Source: Lachnospiraceae bacterium Marseille-Q4251 (GTDB lineage Bacteria; Bacillota; Clostridia; Lachnospirales; Lachnospiraceae). From it: 64,000 bases of DNA. A program made the position numbers and the translations under genes. Below are positions 19,592 through 29,201 of this stretch, piece after piece (the first letter of the stretch is position 1; each line of letters begins with the position of its first letter). The DNA lies in assembly GCA_018223435.1 (NCBI GenBank), contig JAGTTO010000001.1:1116001-1180000 (forward strand), in the 5' to 3' direction. The notes below the pieces were generated by a model. The model did not search any database and was not told the DNA's origin. It worked only from the letters and a program-made list of their open reading frames with translations.

Positions 19592-19785
19592 GGGATTCTT
19601 TCCTTTCTTGTGAGTGGTTGTGAGGAAGTGTGCGGGAGGAACGCCATGCCATCACTTCGGTTTTGCTTTGCAAAACCTCAGTCGCGGGCGTCGCCCTATC
19701 AAAAGCCATTCAAACGTGCAAAAATCTGCAAGCAGCTTTTGCACGCTCGCATGGCTTTCGGCATGGCTCATGCCTGACGCGCAAA
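19592..19785 (-). other. Structured 190-base insert between T-box terminator and valS
   Basis: No open frame of interest is seen. The segment holds nested inverted repeats: AAAGCCAT (about 19699) pairs with ATGGCTTT (about 19753), enclosing CGTGCAAAA and TTTTGCACG, and next to them GTTTTGC-TTT-GCAAAAC and GGCAT/ATGCC hairpins. Most valS T-box leaders end within a few dozen bases of the start codon, so this insert looks like a mobile palindromic unit dropped between terminator and gene. Confidence 0.5.
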
Positions 19786-20052
19786 AGAAAAGCCCTCTGC
19801 ACACAGTTCATGTGCAAAGGGCGAATGTCTCGCGGTACCACCTTTTCTTATGCTTCTTTCTCGCATATCTCAGAGATCTTTTAACGGGGATCGGACGGGC
19901 AGGCTTACTGTCAAAGTTCAGCCTGTCGGTTCAAAAGCTACCTTCCATACCTGCTCTCCTACAGATTCCTCTCAGCCTGTCGGGAATCTCTCTCTGGCGG
20001 TGCCCGGGTATGTACTCCTCTTTCTCACAACCTTTGTTCTTTTTCGCTATAG
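19786..20052 (-). ncRNA. T-box riboswitch controlling valS
   Basis: The minus strand carries the T-box core AAAAGGTGGTACCGCGAGA (19830-19850 region), followed by a terminator with GCCCTTTGCACA / TGTGCAGAGGGC arms and TTTTCTTTT (about 19786-19823). Upstream is a stem I region with the CAGAGAGAG loop sequence. A candidate specifier is GTA, a valine codon, in GAAGGTAGC with the codon at 19941-19939. Uncharged tRNA-Val is expected to stabilise the antiterminator and allow valS transcription. The riboswitch class is certain; the specifier choice is by eye. Confidence 0.92.
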
Positions 20053-20057
20053 TCTGT

Positions 20058-20086
20058 ATCATAGCCGAGGATTTTTCATTTGTCAA
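20058..20086 (-). promoter_or_regulatory. Promoter of the valS T-box transcript
   Basis: Perfect TTGACA (20086-20081), 17-base spacer, TATGAT (20063-20058). Transcription would begin near 20051, at the 5' side of T-box stem I. Confidence 0.85.
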
Positions 20087-20143
20087 GGGGGAGTTTCGCT
20101 CACTCCTCCTCAGAAACTTTCTCCGGCTCTTTCATTAAGCCTC

Positions 20144-20285
20144 GTAACTGTTCAGTCCCTTCACAGTTACGAGCAAAAATCCAATGAAAATCACCTTCGG
20201 CGATGGGATTTTTGCATGCAACCCTCGGGATTTTGGCATATTCATGCCAAAACACCTCGCGGGATAGTGGCTCCTGAACTGTTAC
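20144..20285. repeat. Intergenic inverted-repeat element A (GTAACTRTTCAG ends)
   Basis: The ends are GTAACTGTTCAG (20144-20155) and CTGAACTGTTAC (20274-20285), complementary at 11 of 12 positions. Inside are GCAAAAATCC / GGATTTTTGC around an ATCACC-TTCG-GCGAT hairpin, and a TTTTGGCAT-ATTC-ATGCCAAAA hairpin. The right end contains the engB stop codon. Two related elements occur at 28672-28728 and 58261-58403. Confidence 0.6.
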
Positions 20286-20860
20286 AAGCTTTCAATATAG
20301 GCCCAGATCTCGTCTCTTCCCTGCTTGGTCTCCGCGGAGAAGGGGATGATGACCGTGCCCGGCTTTACGCCCAGGCCCGTGCGAACCAGCTTCAACTGTT
20401 TCTGAATCTGGCTTCTTTTAATCTTGTCCAGCTTGGTGGCGATGATAATGGGGTCAAAGCCGTTGCTCACGATCCAGTCGTACATGATCTTGTCGTTGGC
20501 GGAGGGCTCATGACGGATATCGATCAGCAGGAACACGGCTTTCAGCATCGGGGATTTGTGGAGGTAGTTCTCGATGAGCTTTCCCCACTTCTCCTTCTCT
20601 GACTGAGAAACCTTCGCATAGCCGTATCCCGGAAGGTCCACCAGGTAAACCTCACTGTTGACATTGTAAAAGTTGATAGTCTGGGTCTTTCCCGGCTGGG
20701 AACTGGTCCGCGCCAGGGCTTTCCGGTTCATCAGGGCGTTGATCATGGAAGATTTTCCCACGTTGGATTTTCCGGCGAAGGCCACCTCCATGCGCTCATT
20801 TTTCGGCAGCGGGCTTGTGATGCCGCAGACCGTTTCCAGTGTCACATTTTTTATAATCAT
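20282..20860 (-). CDS. engB: Ribosome-biogenesis GTPase EngB/YsxC
   Basis: A 192-residue TRAFAC-class GTPase. The G1 motif is GKSNVGKSSM, the switch/G3 is DLPGYGYAKVS, and G4 is TKLDK, all in the order typical of EngB. It assists late assembly of the large ribosomal subunit and is essential in many Firmicutes. It lies 2 bases after lon, a very common arrangement in Clostridia and Bacillus, and is the last gene of the tig-clpP-clpX-lon-engB series. Its stop codon lies within repeat element A. Confidence 0.96.
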   Translation of the reverse strand: MIIKNVTLETVCGITSPLPKNERMEVAFAGKSNVGKSSMINALMNRKALARTSSQPGKTQTINFYNVNSEVYLVDLPGYGYAKVSQSEKEKWGKLIENYLHKSPMLKAVFLLIDIRHEPSANDKIMYDWIVSNGFDPIIIATKLDKIKRSQIQKQLKLVRTGLGVKPGTVIIPFSAETKQGRDEIWAYIESL

Positions 20861-20862
20861 AA

Positions 20863-23193
20863 TCAGTTCTCCGAATTTTTAACAAGCGCCGCTTTCAGGA
20901 CTTCATCCATATGGGAGACAAAACGGATCTCCAGACCTTTTTTGATCTCGGAGGAAATCTCTGCCACATCCGGCCGGTTTTTCTCCGGCACCAGAACCAG
21001 GCGGATGCCCGCGTTCTTCGCTGCCAGAAGCTTTTCCTTGAGGCCGCCGATGGGAAGGACTCTTCCCCGCAGCGTGATCTCTCCGGTCATGGCGATATCG
21101 GCCCGTACCGGAAGCTTCGTGATCGCGGAGGTCATGGCTGTGGCCATCGTGATTCCCGCAGAAGGCCCGTCCTTGGGAACGGCTCCCTCCGGAATGTGGA
21201 TATGGATATCATTTTCCTTGAAAAATTTATCATCGATGCCATATTCCCGGCTGACAGAACGGATGTAGCTGATGCCCGCCATGGCGGATTCCTTCATCAC
21301 GTCTCCCAGCTGGCCGGTGAGGAGAAGCTCTCCTTTTCCGGGCATGACGTTGACCTCGATCTCCAGGGTATCGCCGCCCACGCTGGTCCAGGCCAGGCCC
21401 CGGACGATTCCGATGTCATCGGCATCGTTCAGACGGTTGACCGTGTAGCGCTCCTTGCCGAGATAGTTCTTAAGGCTGGTCTCGGTGACTTTGATGCTTC
21501 CCTTGCCTTCCTCCAGAAACTCCCGCGCCGCTTTCCGGCAGATCTCTCCGATCTTCCGCTCCAGGCTTCGCACACCGGCTTCCCGGGTGTAGGAGGAAAT
21601 CAGTTTCTTCATAGCCTTGTCCGTGATGGAAAAATCATAGCCGGAGAGGCCGTTTTTCTCGATCTGTTTCTCTAACAGGTGCTCTTTTGCAATGTGCAGC
21701 TTCTCGTTTTCCGTGTAGCTGGAAACCTCGATGAGCTCCATACGGTCCAGAAGAGGCCGTGGAATCGTCTGAACATCGTTGGCCGTGGCGATGAAAAGCA
21801 CCTCGGAAAGATCCAGCGGAAGCTCCACATAATGATCGCGGAACTTGTTGTTCTGTTCGGAATCCAGCACCTCCAGAAGAGCGGAGGAGGTATCTCCCTT
21901 ATAGTCGCTGCTCACCTTGTCAATCTCGTCCAGAAGCATCAGCGGGTTCTTCACCCCGGCCTGCTTCATACCGTTGGCGATACGGCCCGGCATCGCGCCT
22001 ATATAGGTTCTTCTGTGGCCGCGGATCTCCGCCTCATCCCGGACGCCGCCCAGACAGATCCGGACATATTTCTTGTCCAGGGCTCTTGCGATCGAGCGGG
22101 CGATCGAAGTCTTACCGGTTCCCGGCGGGCCCACCAGACAGATAATGGGGCTGTCGCCTTTCTTCGTCAGGGCGCGGACAGCCAGAAATTCCAGCACCCG
22201 CTCCTTGACCTTCTCAAGGCCGTAATGATCCTCGTCCAGGATCTCCCGGGCATTGGCAAGATCCATGTTGTCAACAGATTCTTTATCCCAGGGAAGTTCT
22301 AGAAGCGTCTCGATATAACCCCGGATCACGGAACTTTCCGCGGAGTTGTTTCCGGCATTTTTGAAACGCTCGATCTCTTTCTCGATGCGCTCCTTCACCT
22401 CGTCGGAAGCCTCCAGCTTATCTGCCTCCTCCTGGAAATGATCTGCCTCGGCTCCGGTGGTGTCCTCGCCTAATTCCTCCCGGATCACTTTCAGCTGCTC
22501 CCGGAGGATGTATTCTCTCTGATTTTTGTCAACGCGGGCTTTGACCTTCTCCTGAATCTCGGTCTTGATGTTCATGACCTGGATCTCATTTTCAAGAAGA
22601 ACAGACAGCTGCTCGAAGCGCTCGGTTAAATCCACCGCTTCCAGAAGCTTCTGTTTTTCCTCATAAAACACAGGAATGTTCACAGCGATCTGATCCACCA
22701 TTTTCTGGAGGTCCGTCTGCTCCATGATCTGAAGCGCCGTCTCGCGGCTGATCTTGCCGTTGGCCTGGCAGTAATCCTGGAAAATGGTCCGGAGGGTCTG
22801 AACCATAGCTTCCTGATTTTTCTCATCGGGAAGGGCCAGCTCCTCCTCCGAAAAAGTGGCGGCATCTGCCACAAGGCAGCCGTCCGCCACATCCAGATCC
22901 ATCACTTCCACCCGTTCCAGACCTTCCGCCAGCACCCGGAAAATATTCTGGGGCAGTTTCATGATCTGCTTCACGGTGACAAGGGTACCGATCTTATGAA
23001 GATCCTTCCTTCCAGGATCCTGTGTTTCCGGAGATTTCTGGGTCACAACCACCAGCTTCTGGTCACGGAGCATGGCAGTCTCCACCGCTTTGACTGATTT
23101 TTCCCGGCTGATATCAAAATGCGTGATCATGGAGGGCAGAAGCGTCATTCCACGGAGAGCCACAACCGGTATGTTTTTGATCAGTTCATTCAT
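20863..23193 (-). CDS. lon: ATP-dependent protease Lon
   Basis: A 776-residue LonA-type protease. The N-terminal substrate domain starts [15 protein letters not shown], Walker A is GPPGTGKTS near residue 357, Walker [10 protein letters not shown] follows, and the proteolytic domain has the Ser of [14 protein letters not shown] near 679 and the Lys of [14 protein letters not shown] near 722, forming the Ser-Lys dyad. It degrades misfolded and regulatory proteins in the cytosol. The start overlaps the clpX stop by 4 bases (ATGA). Confidence 0.98.
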   Translation of the reverse strand: MNELIKNIPVVALRGMTLLPSMITHFDISREKSVKAVETAMLRDQKLVVVTQKSPETQDPGRKDLHKIGTLVTVKQIMKLPQNIFRVLAEGLERVEVMDLDVADGCLVADAATFSEEELALPDEKNQEAMVQTLRTIFQDYCQANGKISRETALQIMEQTDLQKMVDQIAVNIPVFYEEKQKLLEAVDLTERFEQLSVLLENEIQVMNIKTEIQEKVKARVDKNQREYILREQLKVIREELGEDTTGAEADHFQEEADKLEASDEVKERIEKEIERFKNAGNNSAESSVIRGYIETLLELPWDKESVDNMDLANAREILDEDHYGLEKVKERVLEFLAVRALTKKGDSPIICLVGPPGTGKTSIARSIARALDKKYVRICLGGVRDEAEIRGHRRTYIGAMPGRIANGMKQAGVKNPLMLLDEIDKVSSDYKGDTSSALLEVLDSEQNNKFRDHYVELPLDLSEVLFIATANDVQTIPRPLLDRMELIEVSSYTENEKLHIAKEHLLEKQIEKNGLSGYDFSITDKAMKKLISSYTREAGVRSLERKIGEICRKAAREFLEEGKGSIKVTETSLKNYLGKERYTVNRLNDADDIGIVRGLAWTSVGGDTLEIEVNVMPGKGELLLTGQLGDVMKESAMAGISYIRSVSREYGIDDKFFKENDIHIHIPEGAVPKDGPSAGITMATAMTSAITKLPVRADIAMTGEITLRGRVLPIGGLKEKLLAAKNAGIRLVLVPEKNRPDVAEISSEIKKGLEIRFVSHMDEVLKAALVKNSEN

Positions 23194-24503
23194 GCAGTTT
23201 CCTCAATCTCTTTATCTTTCTTGCTTTTTTTCGTTTTTACAGAGGGAAGCTTGCCGTCGTCGCTGTACATCAGCACCGGCTCGCCGCTTCCGTCGATGAC
23301 GTCCTTCGTGATCAGGCAGCTCTCCACATTCTCATCGGAGGGCAGGTTGTACATGATATCCAGCATTGCTTTCTCCATGATGGCCCGGAGGCCTCTGGCT
23401 CCTGTCTTTCTCTCCAGGGTCTTGTCTGCCACTTCCTCGATGGCGTCATCCGCAAAGGAAAGCTCCACGCCGTCCATCTCAAAGAGCTTCTGATACTGCT
23501 TGATGATGGAGTTTTTCGGCTCTTTCAGGATGCGGATCAGAGCCTCGCGGTCCAGCTGATCCAGGGAAACAACCATGGGCACACGGCCGATGATCTCCGG
23601 AATCATTCCGAACTTCACGAAATCCTGGGGCAGTACCTGGCGCAGGATTTCTCCCACGTTATGATTCTTCTTATCGTTGACCACAGAGTTGAAACCGATC
23701 TCCTTCTGATCCAGACGTGCCTCGATGACTTTTTCCATGCCCTCGAAGGCTCCGCCGCAGATGAAAAGGATATTTGTGGTATCGATCTGGAGAAGCTCCT
23801 GATGCGGGTGCTTTCTTCCACCCTGGGGCGGCACGGAAGCTACGGTTCCCTCAAGGATCTTAAGAAGTGCCTGCTGTACGCCCTCACCGGACACATCGCG
23901 GGTGATGGAGGCGTTCTCGGATTTTCTCGTGATCTTATCAAACTCGTCGATGTAAACAATACCGTACTCGGCACGCTTGATATCGTAGTCGGCTGCCTGA
24001 ATCAGCTTCAGGAGGATATTTTCCACATCCTCACCCACATAACCGGCCTCAGTCAGCGTGGTGGCATCTGCGATGGCAAAGGGCACATTCAGCATTTTCG
24101 CCAGTGTCTGAGCCAGCAGGGTTTTACCTGAACCGGTGGGACCCAGCATCAGAATGTTGCTCTTCTGCAGCTCCACGCCGTCCACGCGCTTGCCGACGGT
24201 AATTCTTTTATAATGATTATAGACGGCCACAGCCAGGGTCTTTTTCGCCTCGTCCTGGCCGATGACATAATCATCCAGAAAAGCAGTGATCTCCTTGGGC
24301 TTCATCAGGTTGATGCCGCTCTGGTTCTCGTCCTGCTCATAGTATTCGTCCAGTTCTTCGTCTATGATCTCCGCACAGATCTCGATGCATTCGTCGCAGA
24401 TATAGACGCCCTCCGGACCGGCGATGAGCTTTCTCACCTGGTCCTCTGATTTATTACAAAAAGAACATCTTACTTTGTTATGTTCTCCATATTTTCCTGC
24501 CAT
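23190..24503 (-). CDS. clpX: ClpX, ATPase subunit of ClpXP
   Basis: A 437-residue AAA+ unfoldase. The N-terminal C4 zinc-binding domain is [14 protein letters not shown] then VYICDECIE (residues 13-42). Walker A GPTGSGKT is near residue 121, the pore region follows, and the ClpP-docking loop is [12 protein letters not shown] with the family's IGF tripeptide. It feeds substrates to ClpP, encoded just upstream. An ATG with weak spacing to GGTGG lies after the clpP-clpX hairpin. Confidence 0.97.
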   Translation of the reverse strand: MAGKYGEHNKVRCSFCNKSEDQVRKLIAGPEGVYICDECIEICAEIIDEELDEYYEQDENQSGINLMKPKEITAFLDDYVIGQDEAKKTLAVAVYNHYKRITVGKRVDGVELQKSNILMLGPTGSGKTLLAQTLAKMLNVPFAIADATTLTEAGYVGEDVENILLKLIQAADYDIKRAEYGIVYIDEFDKITRKSENASITRDVSGEGVQQALLKILEGTVASVPPQGGRKHPHQELLQIDTTNILFICGGAFEGMEKVIEARLDQKEIGFNSVVNDKKNHNVGEILRQVLPQDFVKFGMIPEIIGRVPMVVSLDQLDREALIRILKEPKNSIIKQYQKLFEMDGVELSFADDAIEEVADKTLERKTGARGLRAIMEKAMLDIMYNLPSDENVESCLITKDVIDGSGEPVLMYSDDGKLPSVKTKKSKKDKEIEETA

Positions 24504-24561
24504 AGAATTTCCACCTCATACAAACTTTTCAGCAGTTTTCTTCAAAACTTATCAACGCACA

Positions 24562-24594
24562 TGAGGGGATGTTGCTGAACGTAACATCCCCTCA
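24562..24594 (-). promoter_or_regulatory. Strong hairpin between clpP and clpX
   Basis: A perfect 12-base stem TGAGGGGATGTT (24562-24573) / AACATCCCCTCA (24583-24594) with a 9-base loop, only 10 bases past the clpP stop. No U-run follows on the minus strand, so it is more likely an RNA-processing, stability or partial-attenuation signal than a full terminator. Confidence 0.6.
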
Positions 24595-24604
24595 CGCTTA
24601 TCCT

Positions 24605-25186
24605 TTAGTGATTTGTGATGACGCTGTCGATGAGGCCGTATGCTTTGGCCTCCTCAGCGCTCATGTAATTATCACGCTCGGTATCCACCTCGATGACGCT
24701 AAGCGGCTGGCCGGTGTTGGCTGCCAGATGCTCATTCAGCCTTTTCCTTGTGGCGATGATGTGATCAGATACGATCTTGATATCGGTCGCCTGACCCTGT
24801 GCTCCGCCGGAGGGCTGGTGAATCATGATCTCTGCATTGGGCAGGGCAAAACGTTTGCCCTTGGTGCCGCCGGCCAGGAGGAAAGCTCCCATGCTGGCTG
24901 CCATGCCAAGGCAGATGGTTGACACGTCGCATTTGATGTAACGCATGGTGTCATAAATTGCCAGTCCGGCTGAAACAGAGCCGCCAGGACTGTTGATATA
25001 CAGATGAATATCCTTTCCAGGATCCTCCGCTTCCAGGAACAGAAGCTGAGCAACGATCAGGTTGGCGCTGACGTCCGTAACCTCCTCGCCCAGGAAAATG
25101 ATTCTGTCCTTCAGAAGTCTGGAATAAATGTCGTAGCTTCTCTCGCCGCGGCTGGTCTGTTCAATGACATAAGGTACTAAGCTCAT
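24605..25186 (-). CDS. clpP: ClpP, proteolytic subunit of Clp protease
   Basis: A 193-residue serine protease. The catalytic triad is readable: Ser98 in GMAASMGAF, His123 in [10 protein letters not shown], and Asp172 in [12 protein letters not shown]. It forms the tetradecameric chamber used by ClpX and ClpC. The N-terminus [20 protein letters not shown] is the standard one. It lies 44 bases after tig in the same direction. Confidence 0.98.
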   Translation of the reverse strand: MSLVPYVIEQTSRGERSYDIYSRLLKDRIIFLGEEVTDVSANLIVAQLLFLEAEDPGKDIHLYINSPGGSVSAGLAIYDTMRYIKCDVSTICLGMAASMGAFLLAGGTKGKRFALPNAEIMIHQPSGGAQGQATDIKIVSDHIIATRKRLNEHLAANTGQPLSVIEVDTERDNYMSAEEAKAYGLIDSVITNH

Positions 25187-25230
25187 TTCGAAGAATCTCC
25201 TTTCCGGGAACTTCCGCAGGCAGATGTCTC

Positions 25231-26517
25231 TTACGCCTCTTTAGCAGCGTCTGCGATCAGATCTGCAGCAGCCTGTACAGCCAGGTCTTTCTTCATCTGA
25301 TCTCTCTCGGAATCGCCGATGATGCCTTTGAGCTTCTCAACTTCCATCTTGTAAGCCTCAGCCATCTTTGCGATCTCCTCATCTACCTTTTCATCGGAAA
25401 TTTCGATGTTTTCTGCTTTTGCTACAGCCTCAAGAACCAGGCTGTTCTGAATACGTTTCAGAGCTTCCGGTTTCATCTGGTCATGCATCTTCTTTGCATC
25501 CATGCCGGTGAACTGGAAGTACTGCTCCAGGGAAAGACCCTGAGACTGCATTCTTCTGGCAAAATCTTCCATCATGCTCTGAACCTGGGTGTCGATCATG
25601 GCATCCGGGATCTCCATGGTGGCATTCTCTACTGCTTTCTCAACGGCCTGAGCTTCTTTCTTTGCTCTTGCCTCTTTCTCTTTCTTCTCGGTCAATTTCT
25701 TCTTGATGTCCTCTTTGTACTCAGCGAGGGTCTCGAACTCGGAAACTTCGCTTGCGAACTCGTCGTCAGCGTCCGGAAGCTCTTTTACAGTGATTGCATT
25801 TACTTTGCATTTGAATACGGCTTCTTTTCCTGCAAGGCTCTTCTCATGATAGTCCTCCGGGAAAGTAACGGTAACGTCTTTGTCCTCACCGATCTTGGTA
25901 CCGATCAGCTGATCCTCGAAGCCCGGGATGAAGCTTCCGGAACCGATGGTCAGGGTGTAGTTCTCAGCTTTTCCGCCAGCGAAGGGAACGCCGTCTACGG
26001 AACCGTCAAAGTCAAGCTTGATGATGTCGCCGCTCTCAACTGCTCTGTCATCTACATCGATGGTTCTGGAGTTGTTCTCTCTCTCCTTGTCAACCTCTTT
26101 GTTGATGTCCTCGTCAGTTACTTCAACGTCGCTCTTCTCAACCTCTACGCCTTTGTACTCGCCAAGGGTAACTTCCGGTTTCACAGCAACCTCTGCAGTG
26201 AAGATGAAGGGTTTGCCGGACTCGATCTGGGTTACATTGATCTCCGGACGGGAAACGATCTCAAGATCGCAGTCCTTCAGAGCCTCTGCGTAAGCAGTCG
26301 GGATCAGATCGTTAGCAGCATCTTCGTAGAAAACGCCTGTGCCGTACATTTTCTCGATCAGTTTGCGCGGTGCTTTACCTTTACGGAAGCCCGGGATATT
26401 GATTCTTCCTCTGGCTTTCAGATATACTTTCTGAATTGCTTTTTCAAAGTCCTCGGCAGAAGCCTCGATGGTCAGCTTCGCCATGTTTTTTTCCAGTTTT
26501 TCAACCTGTAAACTCAT
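25231..26517 (-). CDS. tig: Trigger factor
   Basis: A 428-residue ribosome-associated chaperone and prolyl isomerase. The N-terminal ribosome-binding domain includes [18 protein letters not shown] with the GFRxGKxP signature. A central FKBP domain ([29 protein letters not shown]) and a helical C-terminal domain follow. GGAGGAG precedes the ATG. It is the first gene of the tig-clpP-clpX-lon-engB series, pairing folding at the ribosome exit with proteolysis. Confidence 0.98.
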   Translation of the reverse strand: MSLQVEKLEKNMAKLTIEASAEDFEKAIQKVYLKARGRINIPGFRKGKAPRKLIEKMYGTGVFYEDAANDLIPTAYAEALKDCDLEIVSRPEINVTQIESGKPFIFTAEVAVKPEVTLGEYKGVEVEKSDVEVTDEDINKEVDKERENNSRTIDVDDRAVESGDIIKLDFDGSVDGVPFAGGKAENYTLTIGSGSFIPGFEDQLIGTKIGEDKDVTVTFPEDYHEKSLAGKEAVFKCKVNAITVKELPDADDEFASEVSEFETLAEYKEDIKKKLTEKKEKEARAKKEAQAVEKAVENATMEIPDAMIDTQVQSMMEDFARRMQSQGLSLEQYFQFTGMDAKKMHDQMKPEALKRIQNSLVLEAVAKAENIEISDEKVDEEIAKMAEAYKMEVEKLKGIIGDSERDQMKKDLAVQAAADLIADAAKEA

Positions 26518-26660
26518 GGTGTGTTTCTCCTCCTAAGTTTCTATGTTTTTTGCAGTCCGTCTTTTCAAACGGTTCTGCTTGATTATGGGGTTGTTCTTCC
26601 CCCTGCTCTGTGCCATGGTGCTGATTTGACAGACTTCTCCATACTTACAGTCATTTTAGT

Positions 26661-26669
26661 ACTATAGCA
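26661..26669 (-). promoter_or_regulatory. Extended -10 promoter of the tig operon
   Basis: The minus strand reads TGCTATAGT, a TGn-extended -10 (TATAGT at 26666-26661). No convincing -35 is visible at 17 bases. About 150 bases of leader separate it from tig. Confidence 0.45.
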
Positions 26670-26698
26670 CAATTCAAAAGAAAAAGCCACTCTTTTTT

Positions 26699-27526
26699 TT
26701 AAAAAGTACCGGTACCGCTTCCAAAACCCGGCAGAGTAAAACCGTTGGCAAAGCCTGAGTCCAGAACATTCTGCCGGAGGACGGCGTAAAGCTCCGCTTC
26801 CGTAGCCCGCGTATAGGGATTTACCCAGAAAATTCCGGCCAGTCCGAGGGTGACGCTGGAAAGGAGCTGCCAGGGGATAAAGGAAAGATCCAACACAAAA
26901 ATATTCATCTTCTGATTCATCGTCATCTCACGGCTGAGAGCAAAGACCTCAGACATCTGAAGATTTGGATTTTCCGCCAGAATATAGGGAACCATCCGGT
27001 ACTCGTAGGATTTCACAATGCCCGGAATCACAAAAAGAAGTCCCCAGAGAAAAATCTTCACTTTCATCACCAGCATGATGAGGACGATATGCCAGAACTG
27101 CCCCTGACGGAAAGCCCAGAAAAGCTCGCCCATGCCGGTGCTCTCTTCCCTGGTTCGCATAAAGAAACGGCTGGCTCCCACCTCGATCGGACTGCCCACC
27201 AGAATACCAAAGGCAAGGCCCAGAAGCATAACGCTGATGCCGACTCCCAGGAACACCAGGCCAAAACTCATTCCAGCCACTCTCGCAAGGAGATTTTCCG
27301 TCTGGTGACCGCTTCCGGTAATCATCTGGGTTGCACTGTCCACAAGGCTCTCTCCGCCGCTCTGAATCTCATTGTAATTGATTTCCCGGGCATTCTGCAC
27401 ATTGGAGCGGCTGCTGGAAAAACTTCCCGTGAGGATGCCGGTGATCAGTGCCACAACGACTGCTGACCAGAAACAGCCCCGGAGAACATTTTTCGCCCGG
27501 ATCTTTAACTCTTCTCTCGTCCACAT
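26699..27526 (-). CDS. DUF975 family membrane protein
   Basis: A 275-residue integral membrane protein starting MWTREELKIRAKNVLRGCFW, the usual DUF975 opening, with about five to six hydrophobic segments. It also has the conserved GSPIEVGASRFFMRTREE and IPGIVKSYEYRMVPYILAENPN blocks. Function is unknown. It ends with a glycine-rich tail (PGFGSGTGTF). It follows the DJ-1/PfpI gene by 15 bases and is likely co-transcribed with it. Confidence 0.88.
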   Translation of the reverse strand: MWTREELKIRAKNVLRGCFWSAVVVALITGILTGSFSSSRSNVQNAREINYNEIQSGGESLVDSATQMITGSGHQTENLLARVAGMSFGLVFLGVGISVMLLGLAFGILVGSPIEVGASRFFMRTREESTGMGELFWAFRQGQFWHIVLIMLVMKVKIFLWGLLFVIPGIVKSYEYRMVPYILAENPNLQMSEVFALSREMTMNQKMNIFVLDLSFIPWQLLSSVTLGLAGIFWVNPYTRATEAELYAVLRQNVLDSGFANGFTLPGFGSGTGTF

Positions 27527-27541
27527 GATTGTTCAGCCTCC

Positions 27542-28093
27542 TTACGCCTGATAAACGACGCTCTCGGCGATCCTGTCCGCCGTCTCTTTTCCGGAGAGTT
27601 CCTCAATGAGGCGAAGCGCAAAGGGAATCGCGGTGCCAAGACCTCTGGAGGTCGTGATGTTTCCATCGGTCACAACCGGTTCAACGGTCACTTCAGCGCC
27701 GGTAAGACCATCCTCCATGCCCGGGTAGCAGATGGCTTTTCTTCCATTTAATAAGCCAAGCTTTCCGAGAACCGTGGGCGCCGCACAGATTGCTGCGATC
27801 CGGCCGTTTTCCTCAGCTGCTTTCATAAGGAAGCCCTTGAGGCCCTCACAGTCTCCCAGATGCAGAGTTCCCGGCATGCCTCCCGGAAGCACCAGCATAT
27901 CTTCCTTCGTCGGGTGTACCTTTCCGATGAGGGTATCCGCTGTCACCGGAATCCGGTGGGAACCGATGATTTCCTCCCGTCCCATAACGGAAACCGTAAT
28001 CGTCTCAATGCCTGCCCTTCTTAAAAGGTCTACCACAGTAAGACCTTCGATCTCTTCAAAACCGTCTGCAAGAAATACATATACCTTACTCAT
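27542..28093 (-). CDS. DJ-1/PfpI family protein (YajL/ThiJ-like)
   Basis: A 183-residue alpha/beta protein of the DJ-1 superfamily: VYVFLADGFEEIEGLTVVDL at the N-terminus and the nucleophile elbow AAICAAPTVLG with its reactive cysteine near residue 105. The upstream glutamate of FEEIE matches the DJ-1 pattern. Members act as glyoxalases, deglycase-like enzymes or oxidative-stress chaperones; which applies cannot be read from sequence. It leads a two-gene operon with the DUF975 gene. Confidence 0.92.
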   Translation of the reverse strand: MSKVYVFLADGFEEIEGLTVVDLLRRAGIETITVSVMGREEIIGSHRIPVTADTLIGKVHPTKEDMLVLPGGMPGTLHLGDCEGLKGFLMKAAEENGRIAAICAAPTVLGKLGLLNGRKAICYPGMEDGLTGAEVTVEPVVTDGNITTSRGLGTAIPFALRLIEELSGKETADRIAESVVYQA

Positions 28094-28153
28094 ATTCTTT
28101 CCTCCTTGTCCGGGATGCCTGATTCAGCTCCCTGTCAAACGTTGTCACCGCCT

Positions 28154-28182
28154 ATCTTAGCAAATCTCCGGCTGTGATACAA
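28154..28182 (-). promoter_or_regulatory. Promoter of the DJ-1/DUF975 operon
   Basis: Minus strand TTGTAT (28182-28177), 17-base spacer, TAAGAT (28159-28154), about 60 bases upstream of the start codon. Confidence 0.55.
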
Positions 28183-28238
28183 GTGATTTACAAGATTTTT
28201 CATTTATGGTAAACTTCCCCGTAAAAGGAGGTTTTTTT

Positions 28239-28691
28239 ATGGAAATCGAACGCAAATACCTGATCCGTGAGCTTCCGGAAAATCTGGAAACTTACGCTTA
28301 CCACGATATCGAGCAGGCCTATCTCTGTACCGCTCCGGTGGTCCGCATCCGCCGCCAGGACGACCGCTACATTCTCACCTACAAGTCCAGCGGCATGATG
28401 GCCCACGAGGAGTACAACCTGCCCCTCACCAGGGAAGCCTACGAGCATCTCAAGGCCAAAGCCGACGGCAATGTCATCACCAAACGGCGCTATCTCATCC
28501 CTCTGGACGACGTCCTCACGATCGAGCTGGATCTCTTCTCCGGGACCTTCGCCGGCATGATCCTCGCCGAGGTGGAGTTTCCCACAGAGGAAGCCGCCAA
28601 CACTTTCACCCCGCCGGACTGGTTCATCGAAGATGTGACCTTCAAAAAAGAATACCATAACAGCTATTTAAGTTCAGTGGCTCTGACGTAA
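28239..28691 (+). CDS. CYTH domain protein (triphosphate tunnel enzyme)
   Basis: A 150-residue protein. The start at 28239 is chosen because AAAGGAGG lies directly upstream; the track's longer frame starts in untranslated DNA. The EIERKYLI motif at the N-terminus is the ExExK signature of CYTH enzymes, followed by VVRIRRQDDRYILTYKS and alternating charged strands (TIELDLF, LAEVEFPTEEAA) that line the tunnel. Such proteins hydrolyse inorganic triphosphate or nucleoside/thiamine triphosphates, or are adenylate cyclases; a small tripolyphosphatase is most likely here. The stop codon lies in the hairpin of repeat element B. Confidence 0.9.
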   Translation: MEIERKYLIRELPENLETYAYHDIEQAYLCTAPVVRIRRQDDRYILTYKSSGMMAHEEYNLPLTREAYEHLKAKADGNVITKRRYLIPLDDVLTIELDLFSGTFAGMILAEVEFPTEEAANTFTPPDWFIEDVTFKKEYHNSYLSSVALT

Positions 28692-28728
28692 CCATTCAAG
28701 AGCCACTGTGAAGGTACTGAACAGTTGC
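28672..28728. repeat. Intergenic inverted-repeat element B
   Basis: A perfect hairpin CAGTGGCTCT (28675-28684) / AGAGCCACTG (28700-28709), with the end sequence CTGAACAGTTGC at 28717-28728. Read on the minus strand, GCAACTGTTCAGTACCTTCA closely matches the left end of element A (20144-20163). The left end is only a partial GTTCAG. The element overlaps the end of the CYTH gene and may double as its terminator. Confidence 0.55.
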
Positions 28729-28741
28729 GATCTATCAAAAA

Positions 28742-28768
28742 AAGGATGAGCCTCGGCTCATCCCTTTC
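28742..28768 (-). terminator. Terminator of the 60-residue gene
   Basis: Minus strand GGATGAGCC-GA-GGCTCATCC followed by seven T residues, immediately after the small gene at 28768-28950. Confidence 0.85.
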
Positions 28769-28950
28769 TATTTCTTCTTATCCAGTATATTCTTCAAAAT
28801 CTTTTCCGAATCCTGACGTGACAGCCGCCGGGGATTCTCTTTCAGGAATTTTCTCTCAATCCGGTCCGCTTTGTACTTCTCCCATTTTCTACAACAGGCC
28901 GCCAGAAAACCCTTATGTTCCATTCCAAATTTTAAAACTGAAGTCTTCAT
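28768..28950 (-). CDS. Small basic protein, 60 residues, unknown
   Basis: Not a family I recognise. The protein is rich in lysine and arginine (MKTSVLKFGMEHKGFLAACC, then RKWEKYKADRIERKFLKE) with a double cysteine at 19-20 and a helical, highly charged C-terminal half. It is accepted as a gene because it has a GGAGG ribosome site 8 bases before the ATG, a strong terminator right after the stop, and a TGGTATAGT extended -10 at 29009-29001. Its divergent neighbour is an XRE regulator. Confidence 0.6.
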   Translation of the reverse strand: MKTSVLKFGMEHKGFLAACCRKWEKYKADRIERKFLKENPRRLSRQDSEKILKNILDKKK

Positions 28951-29000
28951 TCTCTTTCCCTCCCGAAACGGACAGGTCGTGTCCGCCTTGAACCACAGTT

Positions 29001-29120
29001 ACTATACCACGTTTATTATATCATTTTCATCTAGTATTTTGCAACATTTTGTTGCATTATCTATATTTTTGTTTCATTTTGTTGCACACCGTTTTTTAAA
29101 GAGACAGAGATTGTTATAAT
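29001..29120. promoter_or_regulatory. Divergent promoters and repeated CATTTTGTTGCA motif upstream of XRE gene
   Basis: CATTTTGTTGCA occurs at 29045-29056 and 29075-29086, 30 bases (about three helical turns) apart; the first is half of the palindrome TGCAAC-N5-GTTGCA (29040-29056). Rightward extended -10 TGTTATAAT ends at 29120; leftward extended -10 TGGTATAGT is at 29009-29001. This is a plausible site for autoregulation by the XRE protein encoded at 29202. Confidence 0.5.
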
Positions 29121-29201
29121 GAGATTTACGACTTTAGTAGGCAAAATACTCAGTAAAATACTTCCTTTACCAAAGATGATGGCTATGTCCGGGAGGCTTC
29201 C

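Noticed and set aside
17180..19777. 865-residue open frame on the plus strand
   Set aside because: It is antisense to the complete valS gene, has no recognisable domain, and arises from the codon bias of valS.
25483..26511. 342-residue plus-strand frame
   Set aside because: Antisense shadow of trigger factor.
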